This document shows positions 41,447 through 50,318 of a stretch of DNA of 57,345 bases, piece by piece. The DNA comes from an uncultured Prevotellaceae bacterium (GTDB taxonomy: Bacteria; Bacteroidota; Bacteroidia; Bacteroidales; UBA932). The notes beneath the pieces were generated by a model. It saw nothing but the letters and a program-made list of their open reading frames with translations, made no database searches and was not told where the DNA came from. Location: the NCBI GenBank assembly GCA_947166905.1, contig CAMVFZ010000012.1, positions 1-57,345 on the forward strand, read 5' to 3'. The translations under genes and the position numbers were made by a program. Numbering within the stretch: the stretch's first letter is position 1; the number at the start of each line of letters is the position of its first letter.

Positions 41447-42616
41447 TTACTGAATATTATTCTGTGCAGAACAGTTGCCCATAAGGTCCGTAATAATATA
41501 ACCCTCTGCCTCCAGAAAGGATAGTATTCCTGTTATTTGGCTGATATCCAGGCGACTGCGTACGCATAGGTCTGCCTTTGAGATGCCGCGGCTGGCGCGG
41601 ATAATTTTAAGAATATTCTGTATGGCAGCCTCTTCTTCCTCTGAAAACAGGCCCTGAGGAATGTTCAGTGGCTTCTGACGCAGGCCGTGCTTCCCGCGGC
41701 GGCGGTACAGGCCCATCTTTTCCATCATATCTTCCGGCGTGAGTACAAGCTCTGCCTTATGCTCTGCGATTAGCTTGTTGCAGCCTCCGGAGCGGACGTC
41801 GTCGGCCTTGCCGGGGAGTGCATAAACGTCGCGGTTATAGTAATAAGCCAGGTTGGCGGTGACCATCCCGCCACCTTTCACCCGCGATTCTATTAGCAGT
41901 GTGGCCTCGCTTAGGCCGGCGATGATGCGGTTGCGCCTGAGGAAGTTGTTTGCAACCGGCGCCGTTCCGGGTGGATAATCGCTAATCAGGGCGCTCCCGG
42001 GGCTTTCTGCGATATGGTCAGCCTCAAAGACATGCATCTTTGGGTAGACGGCATCCACTCCTGTGGCCATCACGGCGATGGTCGGGCATCCGCATTCCAG
42101 GGCCGTTTTATGGGCTATTATATCCGTACCCAGGGCCAGTCCGCTCACTATCGTAGGCATTTGCTCCGACAAGCAAAGCGCCGCCGTAAGCCTTTTGCAC
42201 CAGTCAATTCCGTAATGGCTGATGTCCCGTGTGCCCACTATGGCAATGTAAGGCCGCTCGCAAAATATCTCCTCCGGGGCGGAATTACTCCTTATATACA
42301 GGCCCATAGGCGGATCTTCGCAGTCGCGAAGCAGGGTGGGGAAGGCGTCGGCGGTAATTCCAAGGAAGTAACAGCCCTTTGCCGCCAGGTCTTCCAGTTC
42401 CTTTGCCGATTGTTCCAGGCCTGCGGCATCCAGCCCCGCCGGCGGTTCGCAGCCCATCAGCTCCCGCTTTTGCTTATAACTCATTGAAAACACCGTTGCG
42501 GCGCTGCCGGCAGCCTCGATAATCCGCAGCCCTGCCTTGGGGTCAAATCCAAAGACCCTGTTAAGTTGGCAGCAGGCCAGGGTTTCAGGGTCGGAAAAGT
42601 GATTCTTGTTCTCCAT
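41447..42616 (-). CDS. dprA: DNA-processing protein DprA
   Basis: This 389-aa protein protects incoming single-stranded DNA and loads RecA during natural transformation. The Rossmann-like core is clear: YIAIVGTRDISHYG, IVSGLALGTDIIAHKTALE, GVDAVYPKMH and a C-terminal winged helix (RGISKADLCVRSRLDISQITG). It is full length. A 9-bp inverted repeat (42615-42623/42633-42641) covers the start codon and leader. It leads the dprA-tatD-ansA run. Confidence 0.94.
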   Translation of the reverse strand: MENKNHFSDPETLACCQLNRVFGFDPKAGLRIIEAAGSAATVFSMSYKQKRELMGCEPPAGLDAAGLEQSAKELEDLAAKGCYFLGITADAFPTLLRDCEDPPMGLYIRSNSAPEEIFCERPYIAIVGTRDISHYGIDWCKRLTAALCLSEQMPTIVSGLALGTDIIAHKTALECGCPTIAVMATGVDAVYPKMHVFEADHIAESPGSALISDYPPGTAPVANNFLRRNRIIAGLSEATLLIESRVKGGGMVTANLAYYYNRDVYALPGKADDVRSGGCNKLIAEHKAELVLTPEDMMEKMGLYRRRGKHGLRQKPLNIPQGLFSEEEEAAIQNILKIIRASRGISKADLCVRSRLDISQITGILSFLEAEGYIITDLMGNCSAQNNIQ

Positions 42617-42642
42617 CTTGCAAAAATTTTCCTTGCAAGATA
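42615..42642 (-). promoter_or_regulatory. Inverted repeat over the dprA start and -7-like box
   Basis: ATCTTGCAA (42615-42623) and TTGCAAGAT (42633-42641) form a perfect 9-bp inverted repeat. On the minus strand the upstream arm overlaps TATCTTGC (42635-42642), a near match to the -7 element, so an operator is plausible. Confidence 0.4.
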
Positions 42643-42664
42643 CATGACGCTGCCGGCATAAAAT

Positions 42665-42695
42665 AAAAAAGTGGTCCGAACAGAACCACTTTTTT
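42665..42695. terminator. Bidirectional terminator after queA
   Basis: Eleven-base-pair arms (42665-42675/42685-42695; AAAAAAGTGGT/ACCACTTTTTT) give T runs on both strands. It ends queA on the minus strand. Next to it, a TTTTTACAAATCTT direct repeat occurs twice (42691-42704 and 42713-42726). Confidence 0.8.
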
Positions 42696-42746
42696 ACAAA
42701 TCTTTATAAAATTTTTACAAATCTTATGATTCGAGGTGAAATGACA

Positions 42747-43796
42747 CTAGATGATTAGCATTGCATCGCCGTAAGGACCGAAGCGATACTCTTCCTTCAG
42801 GGCTTCTTCGTAGGCCTTCATCACTTTCTCGTATCCGCCGAAGGCTGCTACTGACATAAGCATGGTAGAGCAGGGCAGATGGAAGTTGGAAACGATGGAA
42901 GTAGGAACTGCAAAGCGGTAGGGAGGGAAGATGAACTTGTTGGTCCAGCCGTCGTAAGGCTTAACCTCGTCGTTGGTAGTAACGTAGGTCTCAAGACCGC
43001 GGATTACGGTTGCACCAACTGCAAGTACCTGATGTCCAGATGCTTTTGTATTGTTGATAAGATCTGCAGTCTCCTGGGTGATTATGAGTCTCTCGGAGTC
43101 CATCTTATGCTTGGAAAGATCTTCTACGTCTACTTTGCGGAAGTGGCCCAGGCCCATGTGCATGGTGATGAAGGTCTTGTTGATGTCCTTCAGTATCATG
43201 CGGTTGAAGAGCTCGCGGCTGAAGTGAAGTCCGGCGGCAGGAGCTGAAACAGCACCCTCGTGCTTTGCAAAGATGGTCTGGAAGTTCTCCCTGTCTTCAG
43301 GGGTGGGCTTTTCCTTCACGAACCTAAGGATAGGAGTCTCTCCAAGGCCGTAAAGGGTTTCCTTGAATTCCTCGTACGGACCGTCGTACAGGAACCTGAG
43401 CGTACGGCCGCGAGAGGTTGTATTGTCAATAACCTCTGCCACAAGGCTCTCGTCTTCTCCGAAGTAAAGCTTGTTGCCTATACGGATTTTACGGGCAGGG
43501 TCTACGATAACGTCCCACAGGCGCTGCTCGCGGGCAAGCTCGCGAAGCAGGAAAACTTCAATATCGGCGCCGGTCTTTTCCTTTTTGCCATAGAGGCGGG
43601 CGGGGAAGACCTTGGTGTCGTTCAGCACGAAGGTATCTCCTTTGCCGAAGTAGTCGATGATGTCCTTGAAGATTCTGTGCTCTATTTCTCCGGTATCCTT
43701 GTGAAGTACCATCAGGCGGCATTCGTCACGCCATCTTGTAGGTTCGGATGCTATTCTTTCCAGAGGGAGATTGAAGTTGAATTGTGAGAGTTTCAT
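42747..43796 (-). CDS. queA: tRNA preQ1(34) S-adenosylmethionine ribosyltransferase-isomerase
   Basis: This roughly 349-aa enzyme makes epoxyqueuosine at the wobble base of GUN-anticodon tRNAs. Family landmarks are [44 protein letters not shown] and [16 protein letters not shown]. The start at ATG 43796 (MKLSQFNF) fits the family; the frame extends 7 codons further to 43817. No preQ1 riboswitch was seen upstream. Confidence 0.95.
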   Translation of the reverse strand: MKLSQFNFNLPLERIASEPTRWRDECRLMVLHKDTGEIEHRIFKDIIDYFGKGDTFVLNDTKVFPARLYGKKEKTGADIEVFLLRELAREQRLWDVIVDPARKIRIGNKLYFGEDESLVAEVIDNTTSRGRTLRFLYDGPYEEFKETLYGLGETPILRFVKEKPTPEDRENFQTIFAKHEGAVSAPAAGLHFSRELFNRMILKDINKTFITMHMGLGHFRKVDVEDLSKHKMDSERLIITQETADLINNTKASGHQVLAVGATVIRGLETYVTTNDEVKPYDGWTNKFIFPPYRFAVPTSIVSNFHLPCSTMLMSVAAFGGYEKVMKAYEEALKEEYRFGPYGDAMLII

Positions 43797-43864
43797 ATGC
43801 AGTTTATTAAGCCACATCCAACAAGGGTGTGTACTTTATTATACGGCAAATTTCCGGATTTGTT

Positions 43865-44479
43865 TCAGACGAGGTTGCGGAAAACCTCTAAAATAGACGG
43901 GTATGTATTCTTGAGGAAGGGCGGCAGGCTGGAACGGGCTACCCAGGCGGCCTTGGTAATGTCCTCTTCTTTCTGGGGCACAAGGTCTACGGGGTCGTTG
44001 TACAACATGTCGTACCACCAGGTGTGCTTCAGGTGCCAGACGTTGTTACGATAGTAGCAGTGGTCAGTGATGCAGATCAGCTTCCTTAGCGTAAGGTTGT
44101 CTACGCCGGTTTCTTCCTGAACCTCCCTGAGGGCGGTTGTGCGGATGTCTTCTCCTGGCTCCTGATGGCCCTTGGGAAGGTCCCAGAGGCCGTCACGGCG
44201 GATCAGAAGAAAGTCTCCGCGCCTGTTGGAAACCAGTCCGCCGGCGGCGTTTACTTCACGGAATTCAGAGCAAAGCCTGCGGTAGATTTCCTCTTCCTGG
44301 CGCCCATCGGTAGGAATGTAAATGCGGGCAAGGGTGGCCGATGCCTCGAACATGCCCACCAGCGCGTGTATGTCAATCTTTTCCCCAATGTGGAATTCCA
44401 CGGAATTGGGGTCTGCCAGAAGGGCCTCGTTGCTGCGGCATATTACTATGCACCTCTTTTCAAAATATATTTTGTGCAT
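43865..44479 (-). CDS. Nudix hydrolase
   Basis: This 204-aa protein has the complete Nudix box at about 104-126: G104, E110 and REVQEETG (118-125). The C-terminal half also has the LPKGHQEPGE lead-in. The N-terminal roughly 75 residues (MHKIYFEKRCIVIC onward) are an extra domain before the Nudix fold. The substrate, some nucleoside diphosphate linked to X, is unknown. It is transcribed divergently from the SRPBCC-like gene. Confidence 0.9.
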   Translation of the reverse strand: MHKIYFEKRCIVICRSNEALLADPNSVEFHIGEKIDIHALVGMFEASATLARIYIPTDGRQEEEIYRRLCSEFREVNAAGGLVSNRRGDFLLIRRDGLWDLPKGHQEPGEDIRTTALREVQEETGVDNLTLRKLICITDHCYYRNNVWHLKHTWWYDMLYNDPVDLVPQKEEDITKAAWVARSSLPPFLKNTYPSILEVFRNLV

Positions 44480-44501
44480 CGGCGGTGATTTCGTACATTT
44501 G
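44471..44501 (+). promoter_or_regulatory. Promoter of the SRPBCC-rsmF-TPR operon
   Basis: TTTG at 44471-44474 and TACATTTG at 44494-44501 are 19 nt apart. The -33 box lies inside the first codons of the divergent Nudix gene. Confidence 0.7.
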
Positions 44502-44507
44502 CAGATG

Positions 44508-44515
44508 CAAATATA
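44508..44515 (-). promoter_or_regulatory. -7 element TATATTTG for the Nudix gene
   Basis: CAAATATA on the plus strand reads TATATTTG on the minus strand, 28 nt upstream of ATG 44479. Only 6 nt separate it from the plus-strand -7 box, so the two promoters overlap and cannot easily be occupied together. Confidence 0.7.
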
Positions 44516-44532
44516 TATCTTTTTTCGGTATT

Positions 44533-44976
44533 ATGGCAGAATTTGAAAGCAAACACGGCATAGTTTCAAGGGCTCCGTACGAGCTCTACATGGCCTTCGT
44601 AGACATGCGCAACTTTATGAACTTCCTCCCGGAAGACAAGAAGCAGGGTGTCACCGCCGATTATGACAGCATCCACGCTACGGTGCAGGGTTTCGCCATC
44701 GGCGTTAAGATCACCAACCGTCAGCCTTATTCAAGGATATCCCTGGCCGATGACGGCGCTCCCTTTGCCTTCACTGCCGATATTTGCTTTGATGCCGCCG
44801 GTGGAGACCCGTACAAGACGGATTTCCACATCAAGGTTGATGCAGACCTTAACTTCATGATGAAGATGCTCATCGGCAGCAAACTCAAGGATGCCCTTGA
44901 CAAGGCTGTGGACTCTCTTGTAGATATGTCCAACGGCAAGTATCCTGAGGGCTTCCCTCAGCAGCCCCAGCAGTAA
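44533..44976 (+). CDS. SRPBCC-like (START superfamily) protein
   Basis: This 147-aa protein begins MAEFESKHGIVSRAPYELYM. Alternating strands and a long C-terminal helix (LNFMMKMLIGSKLKDALDKA) fit the helix-grip fold of polyketide cyclase/SRPBCC proteins, which bind hydrophobic ligands. No catalytic motif is obvious. The C-terminus is Pro/Gln-rich. The start at ATG 44533 is set by the promoter at 44471-44501, and upstream frame extensions cross the divergent gene. Its stop overlaps the methyltransferase start by 1 nt. Confidence 0.72.
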   Translation: MAEFESKHGIVSRAPYELYMAFVDMRNFMNFLPEDKKQGVTADYDSIHATVQGFAIGVKITNRQPYSRISLADDGAPFAFTADICFDAAGGDPYKTDFHIKVDADLNFMMKMLIGSKLKDALDKAVDSLVDMSNGKYPEGFPQQPQQ

Positions 44977-46295
44977 TGCAGGAAGAATTCAAAGATCTTC
45001 TTATCCAGTCACTGGGTGCCGATGCGGCAGCCAGTGCCCTGGCTGCGCTGGAAGAGGCTCCGGCCGTTTCCGTGCGCTATAACGGAGCCAAGTGTGCGGC
45101 TCCCGAAGGGGAGGCTGTCCCGTGGAATGCGGACGGCCGTTTTCTGCCGCAGCGTCCGGCCTTCACGCTGGATCCCATGCTGCATGCAGGCGCATATTAC
45201 GTGCAGGATTCTTCCGCCATGTTCGTAGGCGAGGTTTTTCGCAAGGTGGCCCTGCCGCACGTTGCCCCGGAGGGGCATCTGCGCGTACTGGACCTTTGTG
45301 CGGCGCCCGGCGGTAAGACAACAGACATTCTGTCCTCTTTAAGGGAATCAGGAAAGGATTACCTGTTGGTATCCAATGAAATATCGTCCAGCCGCGTAAC
45401 GGCGCTTTGTGACAATGTAGCCCGCTGGGGTGAAGCCCCGGTTGCGGTGACATCGGCAGACCCTGCGGCCTTCGGCCCTATGGAAGGGTACTTTGATATC
45501 ATCGTGGCCGATGTCCCTTGTTCCGGGGAGGGTATGTTCCGCAAGGATGCAGAGGCCCGGAGGCAGTGGTCGCTTGATAACGTGGCCCTTTGCCAGGCCC
45601 GCCAGAGGCGCATTCTGTCCGATGTTTGGCCGGCTCTAAAAGAGGGTGGTATCCTTGTGTATTCTACCTGTACCTTCAATCATCTTGAGAATGACGACAA
45701 TGTGCGCTGGGTAGCGCAGCAGCTTGGCGCATCGGTACTTCATGACCTTCAGATGTATCCGGGCGTCATCGGCACTGAATGTGGTTATGCCCTGGTTCCG
45801 GGCTTTGTGAGAGGGGAGGGCCAGTACTGCGCCGCGCTGGTAAAGACTTCGACGGCGGGCAGTTTAAGGGTGAAAAAGAATTCCATCCGTCCTGATGCTA
45901 AGAATATCTGGCTTGACGGAGACGTAACTATAGTTAAAAAGGGTGACTTGCTTTGCGCCCTGCCGCAGCCATTGGCCACAGATGCTCCGATTCTGGAGCG
46001 CCTACGTCCTTTGCGCAGCGGCATTGCAGTGGGCTCTTACAAGGGCAGGGACTTTATCCCGCATGCAGATCTGGCTTTGGCAAGATGTTTGTCGCAGAAT
46101 GCTTTTATGCGGTACGATGTCCCTGAGAACGTGGCACTTGCCTTCCTGCACAAGGAGAGTATTACTGCCGCCGATGCCCCTCTGGGATACCTGCTGGTTA
46201 CATTTAAGGGTTTGCCGCTTGGCTTTGTGAAGAACCTTGGCAACCGATGCAACAACCTTCTTCCGCAGGGAAGGAGAATTAGAATGGACTTATGA
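44976..46295 (+). CDS. RsmF/RsmB-like rRNA (cytosine-C5) methyltransferase
   Basis: This 439-aa SAM-dependent RNA methyltransferase is of the NOL1/NOP2/Sun family. The SAM motif is LDLCAAPGGKTTD (about 105-117). The two family cysteines are C182 in DVPCSGEGMF and the nucleophile C232 in YSTCTFNHLENDDNV. The C-terminal extension (YDVPENVALAFLHKES; LGNRCNNLLPQGRRIRMDL) matches the RsmF group that modifies 16S rRNA. The exact target base is not proven. It overlaps the TPR gene by 4 nt. Confidence 0.88.
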   Translation: MQEEFKDLLIQSLGADAAASALAALEEAPAVSVRYNGAKCAAPEGEAVPWNADGRFLPQRPAFTLDPMLHAGAYYVQDSSAMFVGEVFRKVALPHVAPEGHLRVLDLCAAPGGKTTDILSSLRESGKDYLLVSNEISSSRVTALCDNVARWGEAPVAVTSADPAAFGPMEGYFDIIVADVPCSGEGMFRKDAEARRQWSLDNVALCQARQRRILSDVWPALKEGGILVYSTCTFNHLENDDNVRWVAQQLGASVLHDLQMYPGVIGTECGYALVPGFVRGEGQYCAALVKTSTAGSLRVKKNSIRPDAKNIWLDGDVTIVKKGDLLCALPQPLATDAPILERLRPLRSGIAVGSYKGRDFIPHADLALARCLSQNAFMRYDVPENVALAFLHKESITAADAPLGYLLVTFKGLPLGFVKNLGNRCNNLLPQGRRIRMDL

Positions 46296-47227
46296 AAAGC
46301 TTTAAATCTATAATTTGCGGCCTTCTTATCGCCGCCATGGCGCTGCCTCTTGCAGCTCAGACAGAATCTAAAGAGAGTTATCAGGAGAAATATAACCGCA
46401 TGGTTCAGAAGAGCGGTGCGGCGGGCCTTGGTATTGAGACCCTTCTTAACAAGTGGCTGGCCGATTATCCCGGTGATGCCGACGCCCTTCTTGGCAAGTT
46501 CCTTTATTATTACGCCAAGTCCCAGACTTCCAGGGTTGTTGTGAAGGATCAGAAGAAGTTCCTTGGTTCCGAGCCTGTACTTACTCTTGCCGATAGTCTT
46601 GGTAAGGTTTCCTACTATTTTGAGGAGTTGTTTTTTGACGATGATGTCTTTGCCCAGGCTATGCAGGCTGCAGATAAGATGATTCGTTCTTATCCGGACC
46701 GCATTGATCTTCGTTTTTACAAGATTGCTGCGCTTACTGGCTATGAGAAGGAGAATCCGGATATGGCTTTGAGCGAGCTTCGTTCGCTTATTGATTACAA
46801 TGCTTCTGTAAAGCCTACGTGGACTCATCCGGAGTACAATGTTAACGACGAGTTCCTTTGGGCTGCTATCCAGGAGTACTGCGTGAACTTCTTCCGTTAT
46901 GCTTCTCCGGTTTCTTACGAGGCTTTCCGCAGTTTGTCCCAGCGTATGCTGGATTTCTATCCGGATAATACAATGTTCTTGAACAATATGGGTTCTTACT
47001 ACTTCGTTGTAAAGAAGGACGAGAAGAATGCCCAGAAGTATTACTCCAAGGTCTTGAAACTCAAGAAGGATGACAATACTGCCATTCGCAGCTGCCTTCT
47101 TATGTACCGCCAGTCCAAGAATGTCAAGATGGAGAAGAAGTATCTGGAGATGATGGTCAAGTACGGAGAGAAGGACACAGACCGCCAGTCCGCCCAGATG
47201 CGTCTCGAGTATCTGAACAAAAAGTAA
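46292..47227 (+). CDS. Periplasmic TPR-containing protein
   Basis: This 311-aa protein has a cleavable signal peptide (MKSFKSIICGLLIAAMALPL, cleavage after AAQ) and helical repeats resembling TPRs (GIETLLNKWLADYPGDADAL; FLNNMGSYYFVVKKDEKNAQ). The third-base composition shifts toward T relative to the upstream gene (many CTT, GTT and TCT codons). It is the last gene of the operon starting at 44533. Exact function unknown; a protein-protein scaffold in the envelope is inferred. Confidence 0.78.
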   Translation: MKSFKSIICGLLIAAMALPLAAQTESKESYQEKYNRMVQKSGAAGLGIETLLNKWLADYPGDADALLGKFLYYYAKSQTSRVVVKDQKKFLGSEPVLTLADSLGKVSYYFEELFFDDDVFAQAMQAADKMIRSYPDRIDLRFYKIAALTGYEKENPDMALSELRSLIDYNASVKPTWTHPEYNVNDEFLWAAIQEYCVNFFRYASPVSYEAFRSLSQRMLDFYPDNTMFLNNMGSYYFVVKKDEKNAQKYYSKVLKLKKDDNTAIRSCLLMYRQSKNVKMEKKYLEMMVKYGEKDTDRQSAQMRLEYLNKK

Positions 47228-47250
47228 ATTTTTGTTCGGATACTTTGCTT

Positions 47251-47416
47251 ATACTGGGTGAGCAAGCTCCCCCAAACCCCCTGGCCTCCGCTGCTTCAAC
47301 TTGCTTTGCAAGTCTTGCAACGCTCCAGCCTGCGCCTGACGGCGCATGTCCTCTGTGGCAGCTCGTCCACGCCTCTTCCTGGCACCAGGGTTGAGATGCC
47401 CGATTAGGTCGGGCAT
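47251..47416. repeat. Structured dispersed repeat, copy B (four hairpins)
   Basis: It aligns with copy A at 79-219. Hairpins are 47256-47262/47267-47273, 47299-47304/47308-47313, 47331-47336/47341-47346 (TGCGCC/GGCGCA, compared with GGCGTCT/AGACGCC in copy A) and 47396-47403/47409-47416 (ATGCCCGA/TCGGGCAT). About 45 nt of unrelated sequence (47347-47395) is longer than in copy A. It fills the gap between two convergent genes, with no ORF supported. Confidence 0.65.
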
Positions 47417-47447
47417 GATGGGAATGGCCACGAGAGACAGGCGCTAT

Positions 47448-47482
47448 CAAAGACAATATCAGTTCTTTTGATGTTGTCTTTG
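47448..47482 (-). terminator. Hairpin across the BASS-like gene stop codon
   Basis: CAAAGACAA (47448-47456) and TTGTCTTTG (47474-47482) form a 9-bp stem, extended by ATCA/TGAT beyond a mismatch. The stop codon (47459-47461) is inside and the last codons form one arm. No T tail follows, so it may be a 3'-end stabiliser. Confidence 0.5.
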
Positions 47483-48415
47483 GTAAAGTTCCCAGGAGTT
47501 GAAGAGGTTTTGCCAGATGGCGTAAAGGCCGCCGGCGATGCTGGTGACGGGGGTCATGTAAGAGTAACCCAGCCAGATTAAGAAGCCAGTATTCTTTTGG
47601 CCAAGGGCCTGGCCCGAAGTAATCTTGTCCTGCTGGTCGCGCCTTCCAAAATGACGTCCTGCCGCAAACTGAACTGCAGTACAAGCCATAGAAACAAGCA
47701 CAATGCAAAAGATACTGCCGGCAGAAAGCTCGCTATGCACAAGAGCCTTAGTAGACAGCATCAAAGCAAGCATCAAACCAATTCCCCAGATATAGAAAGA
47801 CTTTGAGCTAAACGCCACAAGGCGCGCATGCAACTTCTTGAAAAACAAGCGGATAACCCATGCAAGAATACACGGAACAATCAGCAGCGGGAAGATCTTA
47901 CCAGCAAGAAGCAGCACATAAGCCCAGAACCCAAGATCAGCCGCCGGCTTAACCATAGGAATAACCGTCGGAATCAGAAGCGTAGCCGCCACATTGATAA
48001 TCAGCAGATAAGTAACCGTATCCGACAGACGCCCGCCCAAACGCTCAGTGATAACACCCGCAGCAGAAGCCGTAGGACAAATAAGGCAAATCATAGCGCA
48101 CTCCAGCAGGATGCGGATATCAGCACTATCGGCATTAATAGCCATGAAAGCCGTACCCACAAAGGTAAAACACTGGAACAGAATAGCGTAAAGATGCCAT
48201 CTGCGGAAGTGCAAATCCCTGGGCGAAGTCTTAATAAACTGAAAGAACAGAAGGAAGGCAATTACAAGCCTTTGCCCCTCTGAAGCAATACGGTTGGCAG
48301 TCGGCCCGATCGGCGCAAGAGACGGGCAGAAATGATATATAAGGTACAAGGCCGCCCCCGTCACCATGGCAACGGGCAGCATCCAATCTTTAAGAAATTG
48401 CTTTAAATCACGCAC
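47459..48415 (-). CDS. Bile acid:sodium symporter (BASS)-like transporter
   Basis: This 318-aa membrane protein has about nine hydrophobic helices. The motifs CPTASAAGVITERLGG and GQALGQKNTGFLIW, and the overall two-repeat layout, match the BASS/SBF superfamily of sodium-coupled organic anion transporters. The substrate is unknown. It is 3 nt downstream of the DUF6198-like gene, so the two are co-transcribed. Confidence 0.78.
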   Translation of the reverse strand: MRDLKQFLKDWMLPVAMVTGAALYLIYHFCPSLAPIGPTANRIASEGQRLVIAFLLFFQFIKTSPRDLHFRRWHLYAILFQCFTFVGTAFMAINADSADIRILLECAMICLICPTASAAGVITERLGGRLSDTVTYLLIINVAATLLIPTVIPMVKPAADLGFWAYVLLLAGKIFPLLIVPCILAWVIRLFFKKLHARLVAFSSKSFYIWGIGLMLALMLSTKALVHSELSAGSIFCIVLVSMACTAVQFAAGRHFGRRDQQDKITSGQALGQKNTGFLIWLGYSYMTPVTSIAGGLYAIWQNLFNSWELYQRQHQKN

Positions 48416-48418
48416 AGA

Positions 48419-49090
48419 TTAAACCTTGAACTTGAACACCTTGTGCAGGAACTTGTCCACCCAAGGGTCCGTAACCTTCATGCAAAGGCCTGTAAATACA
48501 GCCAGGATAAGGGTACCCTCGCGGATAACAACATGAACGCCGTCACCGAACAGCACACCGAACACCAGCTGGGCAAAAAGGGCAGAAAGCACAACAAGAA
48601 GAATATCAAAGATAATCTTCACATTGTTGAACTTCATACCGGTAACATCGCTGATAACAGCCACAATCTTTTCTCCTGCAAGCATCCAGGCGTTACCCAC
48701 AATTTCCATACGCACGCCGATAGCAGTAACGATAACCGTCAGAATGCAGAATACCATCTGCATAGCGTAACTGGTAACCTCAATGCCCTGGATAAGCCAG
48801 ATACATGCATCGCAAAGATAACCGAATACAAAGGCAGCAGGCAACTGCATCAGGAACGAAAGCTTGAACTTCTTGCGAAGTATGATAAGCTGTGACAGGA
48901 TGAACACTATGTGCATCATCCAGGTGAAAGTTCCTACGGAAATATGAGTAAACTTGAGATTAAGTACAGCCGGAGGGCAGGAAACGGGGGCCGTGCCCAG
49001 ATTTGACTTAAGGGAAAGAGCCACGCCAAAGGCGACGATAATAAGGCCGATTGTGGCTACTATATAACGCTTAACAATACTGTTTTCCAT
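48419..49090 (-). CDS. YczE/DUF6198-like membrane protein
   Basis: This 223-aa protein has five to six hydrophobic helices, with the N-terminal pattern IVATIGLIIVAFGVALSLKSNLGTAPVSCPP. That repeats the membrane-protein family labelled YczE/YitT-like or DUF6198. The function is unknown in that family; a transporter is often assumed. It leads a two-gene unit with the BASS-like transporter. Confidence 0.7.
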   Translation of the reverse strand: MENSIVKRYIVATIGLIIVAFGVALSLKSNLGTAPVSCPPAVLNLKFTHISVGTFTWMMHIVFILSQLIILRKKFKLSFLMQLPAAFVFGYLCDACIWLIQGIEVTSYAMQMVFCILTVIVTAIGVRMEIVGNAWMLAGEKIVAVISDVTGMKFNNVKIIFDILLVVLSALFAQLVFGVLFGDGVHVVIREGTLILAVFTGLCMKVTDPWVDKFLHKVFKFKV

Positions 49091-49142
49091 TATTTTAGTG
49101 CATATTTAGTGTTTGGATTCTGCAAATATGGCTAAAAATTCC

Positions 49143-49150
49143 TAACTTCG
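49143..49150 (+). promoter_or_regulatory. -7-like element TAACTTCG just before the FtsX-family gene
   Basis: It differs from TAnnTTTG at one base. Only 7 nt separate it from ATG 49158, and its TAA is in frame with the gene, so the start cannot lie further upstream. A leaderless message would follow. Confidence 0.45.
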
Positions 49151-49157
49151 CAAATAC

Positions 49158-50318
49158 ATGGGAGCATCGTCCTTCATAGCCGGCAGGCTCCGCTTTAAGA
49201 GCCGCATCGCCGTAACCAGCATCGCAATTTCCTTTATTGTGATGATAATAGCCGTGTCCGTAACCTCCGGTTTCAGGGCGGAAATCCGTAGCGGAATCTC
49301 TGAAATCTTTGGCGATATCCAGATAACCGCCGATGGCTACAATTACCTTAGCGACGGCTCTGTGCTTAACCTTGATGCGGCCTTCGTGGATGAAATCCAG
49401 AAGCTGCCGATAGTGAAGAAAACAGTTCCCGCCGTCTACAAGGCCGGCATAATCAAGAAAGACGACCTAATCCAGGGAACAGTATTCAAGGGTATTCCTG
49501 ACGGCCCGGACAGCCTTGGAGCAAAGGTGCCGTCGGAATTGGCTGCAAAGCTGTCACTGGCGGTAGGGGACAGGATGACCGTATACTTTGCAGGAGAAAA
49601 GGTACGTGTTCGCAACTTCACCGTAAAGGAAATATACCAGGCCGTACTGGGCGGAGATGACAAACTTGTAGTTTATACCTCCCTGGCCGATATGCAGACC
49701 GTTTGCGGCTTCGGCCCCAATGAAGCATCGGCAATTGAAGTACTGCTAAAGGGCGTAGACAATACGCCGGAGGCGCTGGACGAGGCCTCTTCGGAGATAG
49801 GCTCCCTGATATTTGCACATACTGCGGGTAGCGAAGCCCCGCCGGTGGCATCGTCGTCATTCGGCCGCTTCCCCCAGATCTTCTCCTGGCTGGACCTTCT
49901 GGACGTTAATGTGCTGCTGATTTTGGCCCTTATGACTGCCGTCGCAGGCTTCAATATGATATCTGGCCTGCTGATAGCGCTGCTGCGCAATATCTCTACC
50001 ATCGGCACACTGAAATCTATGGGAATGAGGGACCGCTCAATAGCCAAGGCCTTCCTGGAAATGGCCTCCAAGGTAGTTCTGAGGGGTCTTATCATAGGAA
50101 ATGCTATAGGACTTGGCCTATGCCTTTTGCAGCAGTTCGCGGGAATTATAAAGCTTAATCCGGAGAACTATTTTGTCTCCCAGGTTCCGGTAAACATAGA
50201 CGTCCTGCGCATACTGGCAACAGATGCGGTGGCTTACGTTCTGATAATGCTGCTTTTGCTGCTTCCGTCCCTCTTTATATCCGGCGTAGACCCCGCCAAG
50301 ACGGTTAAGGTGCAATAA
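49158..50318 (+). CDS. FtsX/LolE-family ABC transporter permease
   Basis: This 386-aa inner-membrane protein has the MacB/LolC/FtsX layout: one N-terminal helix (about 17-38), a large periplasmic domain (about 40-250, with the GDIQITADGYNYLSDGS region) and three C-terminal helices (about 253-280, 305-330, 355-375). The TM segment GFNMISGLLIALLRNISTIG followed by LKSMGMRDRSIAKAFL is the family signature. No ATPase gene lies near it. The likely role is lipoprotein release or outer-membrane transport. It overlaps the end of the convergent MltF-like gene by 14 nt. Confidence 0.87.
   Translation: MGASSFIAGRLRFKSRIAVTSIAISFIVMIIAVSVTSGFRAEIRSGISEIFGDIQITADGYNYLSDGSVLNLDAAFVDEIQKLPIVKKTVPAVYKAGIIKKDDLIQGTVFKGIPDGPDSLGAKVPSELAAKLSLAVGDRMTVYFAGEKVRVRNFTVKEIYQAVLGGDDKLVVYTSLADMQTVCGFGPNEASAIEVLLKGVDNTPEALDEASSEIGSLIFAHTAGSEAPPVASSSFGRFPQIFSWLDLLDVNVLLILALMTAVAGFNMISGLLIALLRNISTIGTLKSMGMRDRSIAKAFLEMASKVVLRGLIIGNAIGLGLCLLQQFAGIIKLNPENYFVSQVPVNIDVLRILATDAVAYVLIMLLLLLPSLFISGVDPAKTVKVQ

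Noticed and set aside
42691..42726. TTTTTACAAATCTT direct repeat as a functional site
   Set aside because: Two copies in A/T-rich sequence next to a terminator can be a local duplication; nothing else supports a function.
43797..43864. preQ1 riboswitch before queA
   Set aside because: No pseudoknot-type C-rich loop and A-rich tail pattern was found in the gap upstream of the gene.
46037..46828. 263-codon minus-strand frame across rsmF-like and TPR genes
   Set aside because: It crosses a well-supported gene junction and has no family match.
47157..47708. Minus-strand frame of 183 codons through the spacer repeat
   Set aside because: It is made of translated palindromic repeat plus the shadow of the transporter gene; its low-complexity Pro/Ala/Arg text is typical of non-coding repeats.
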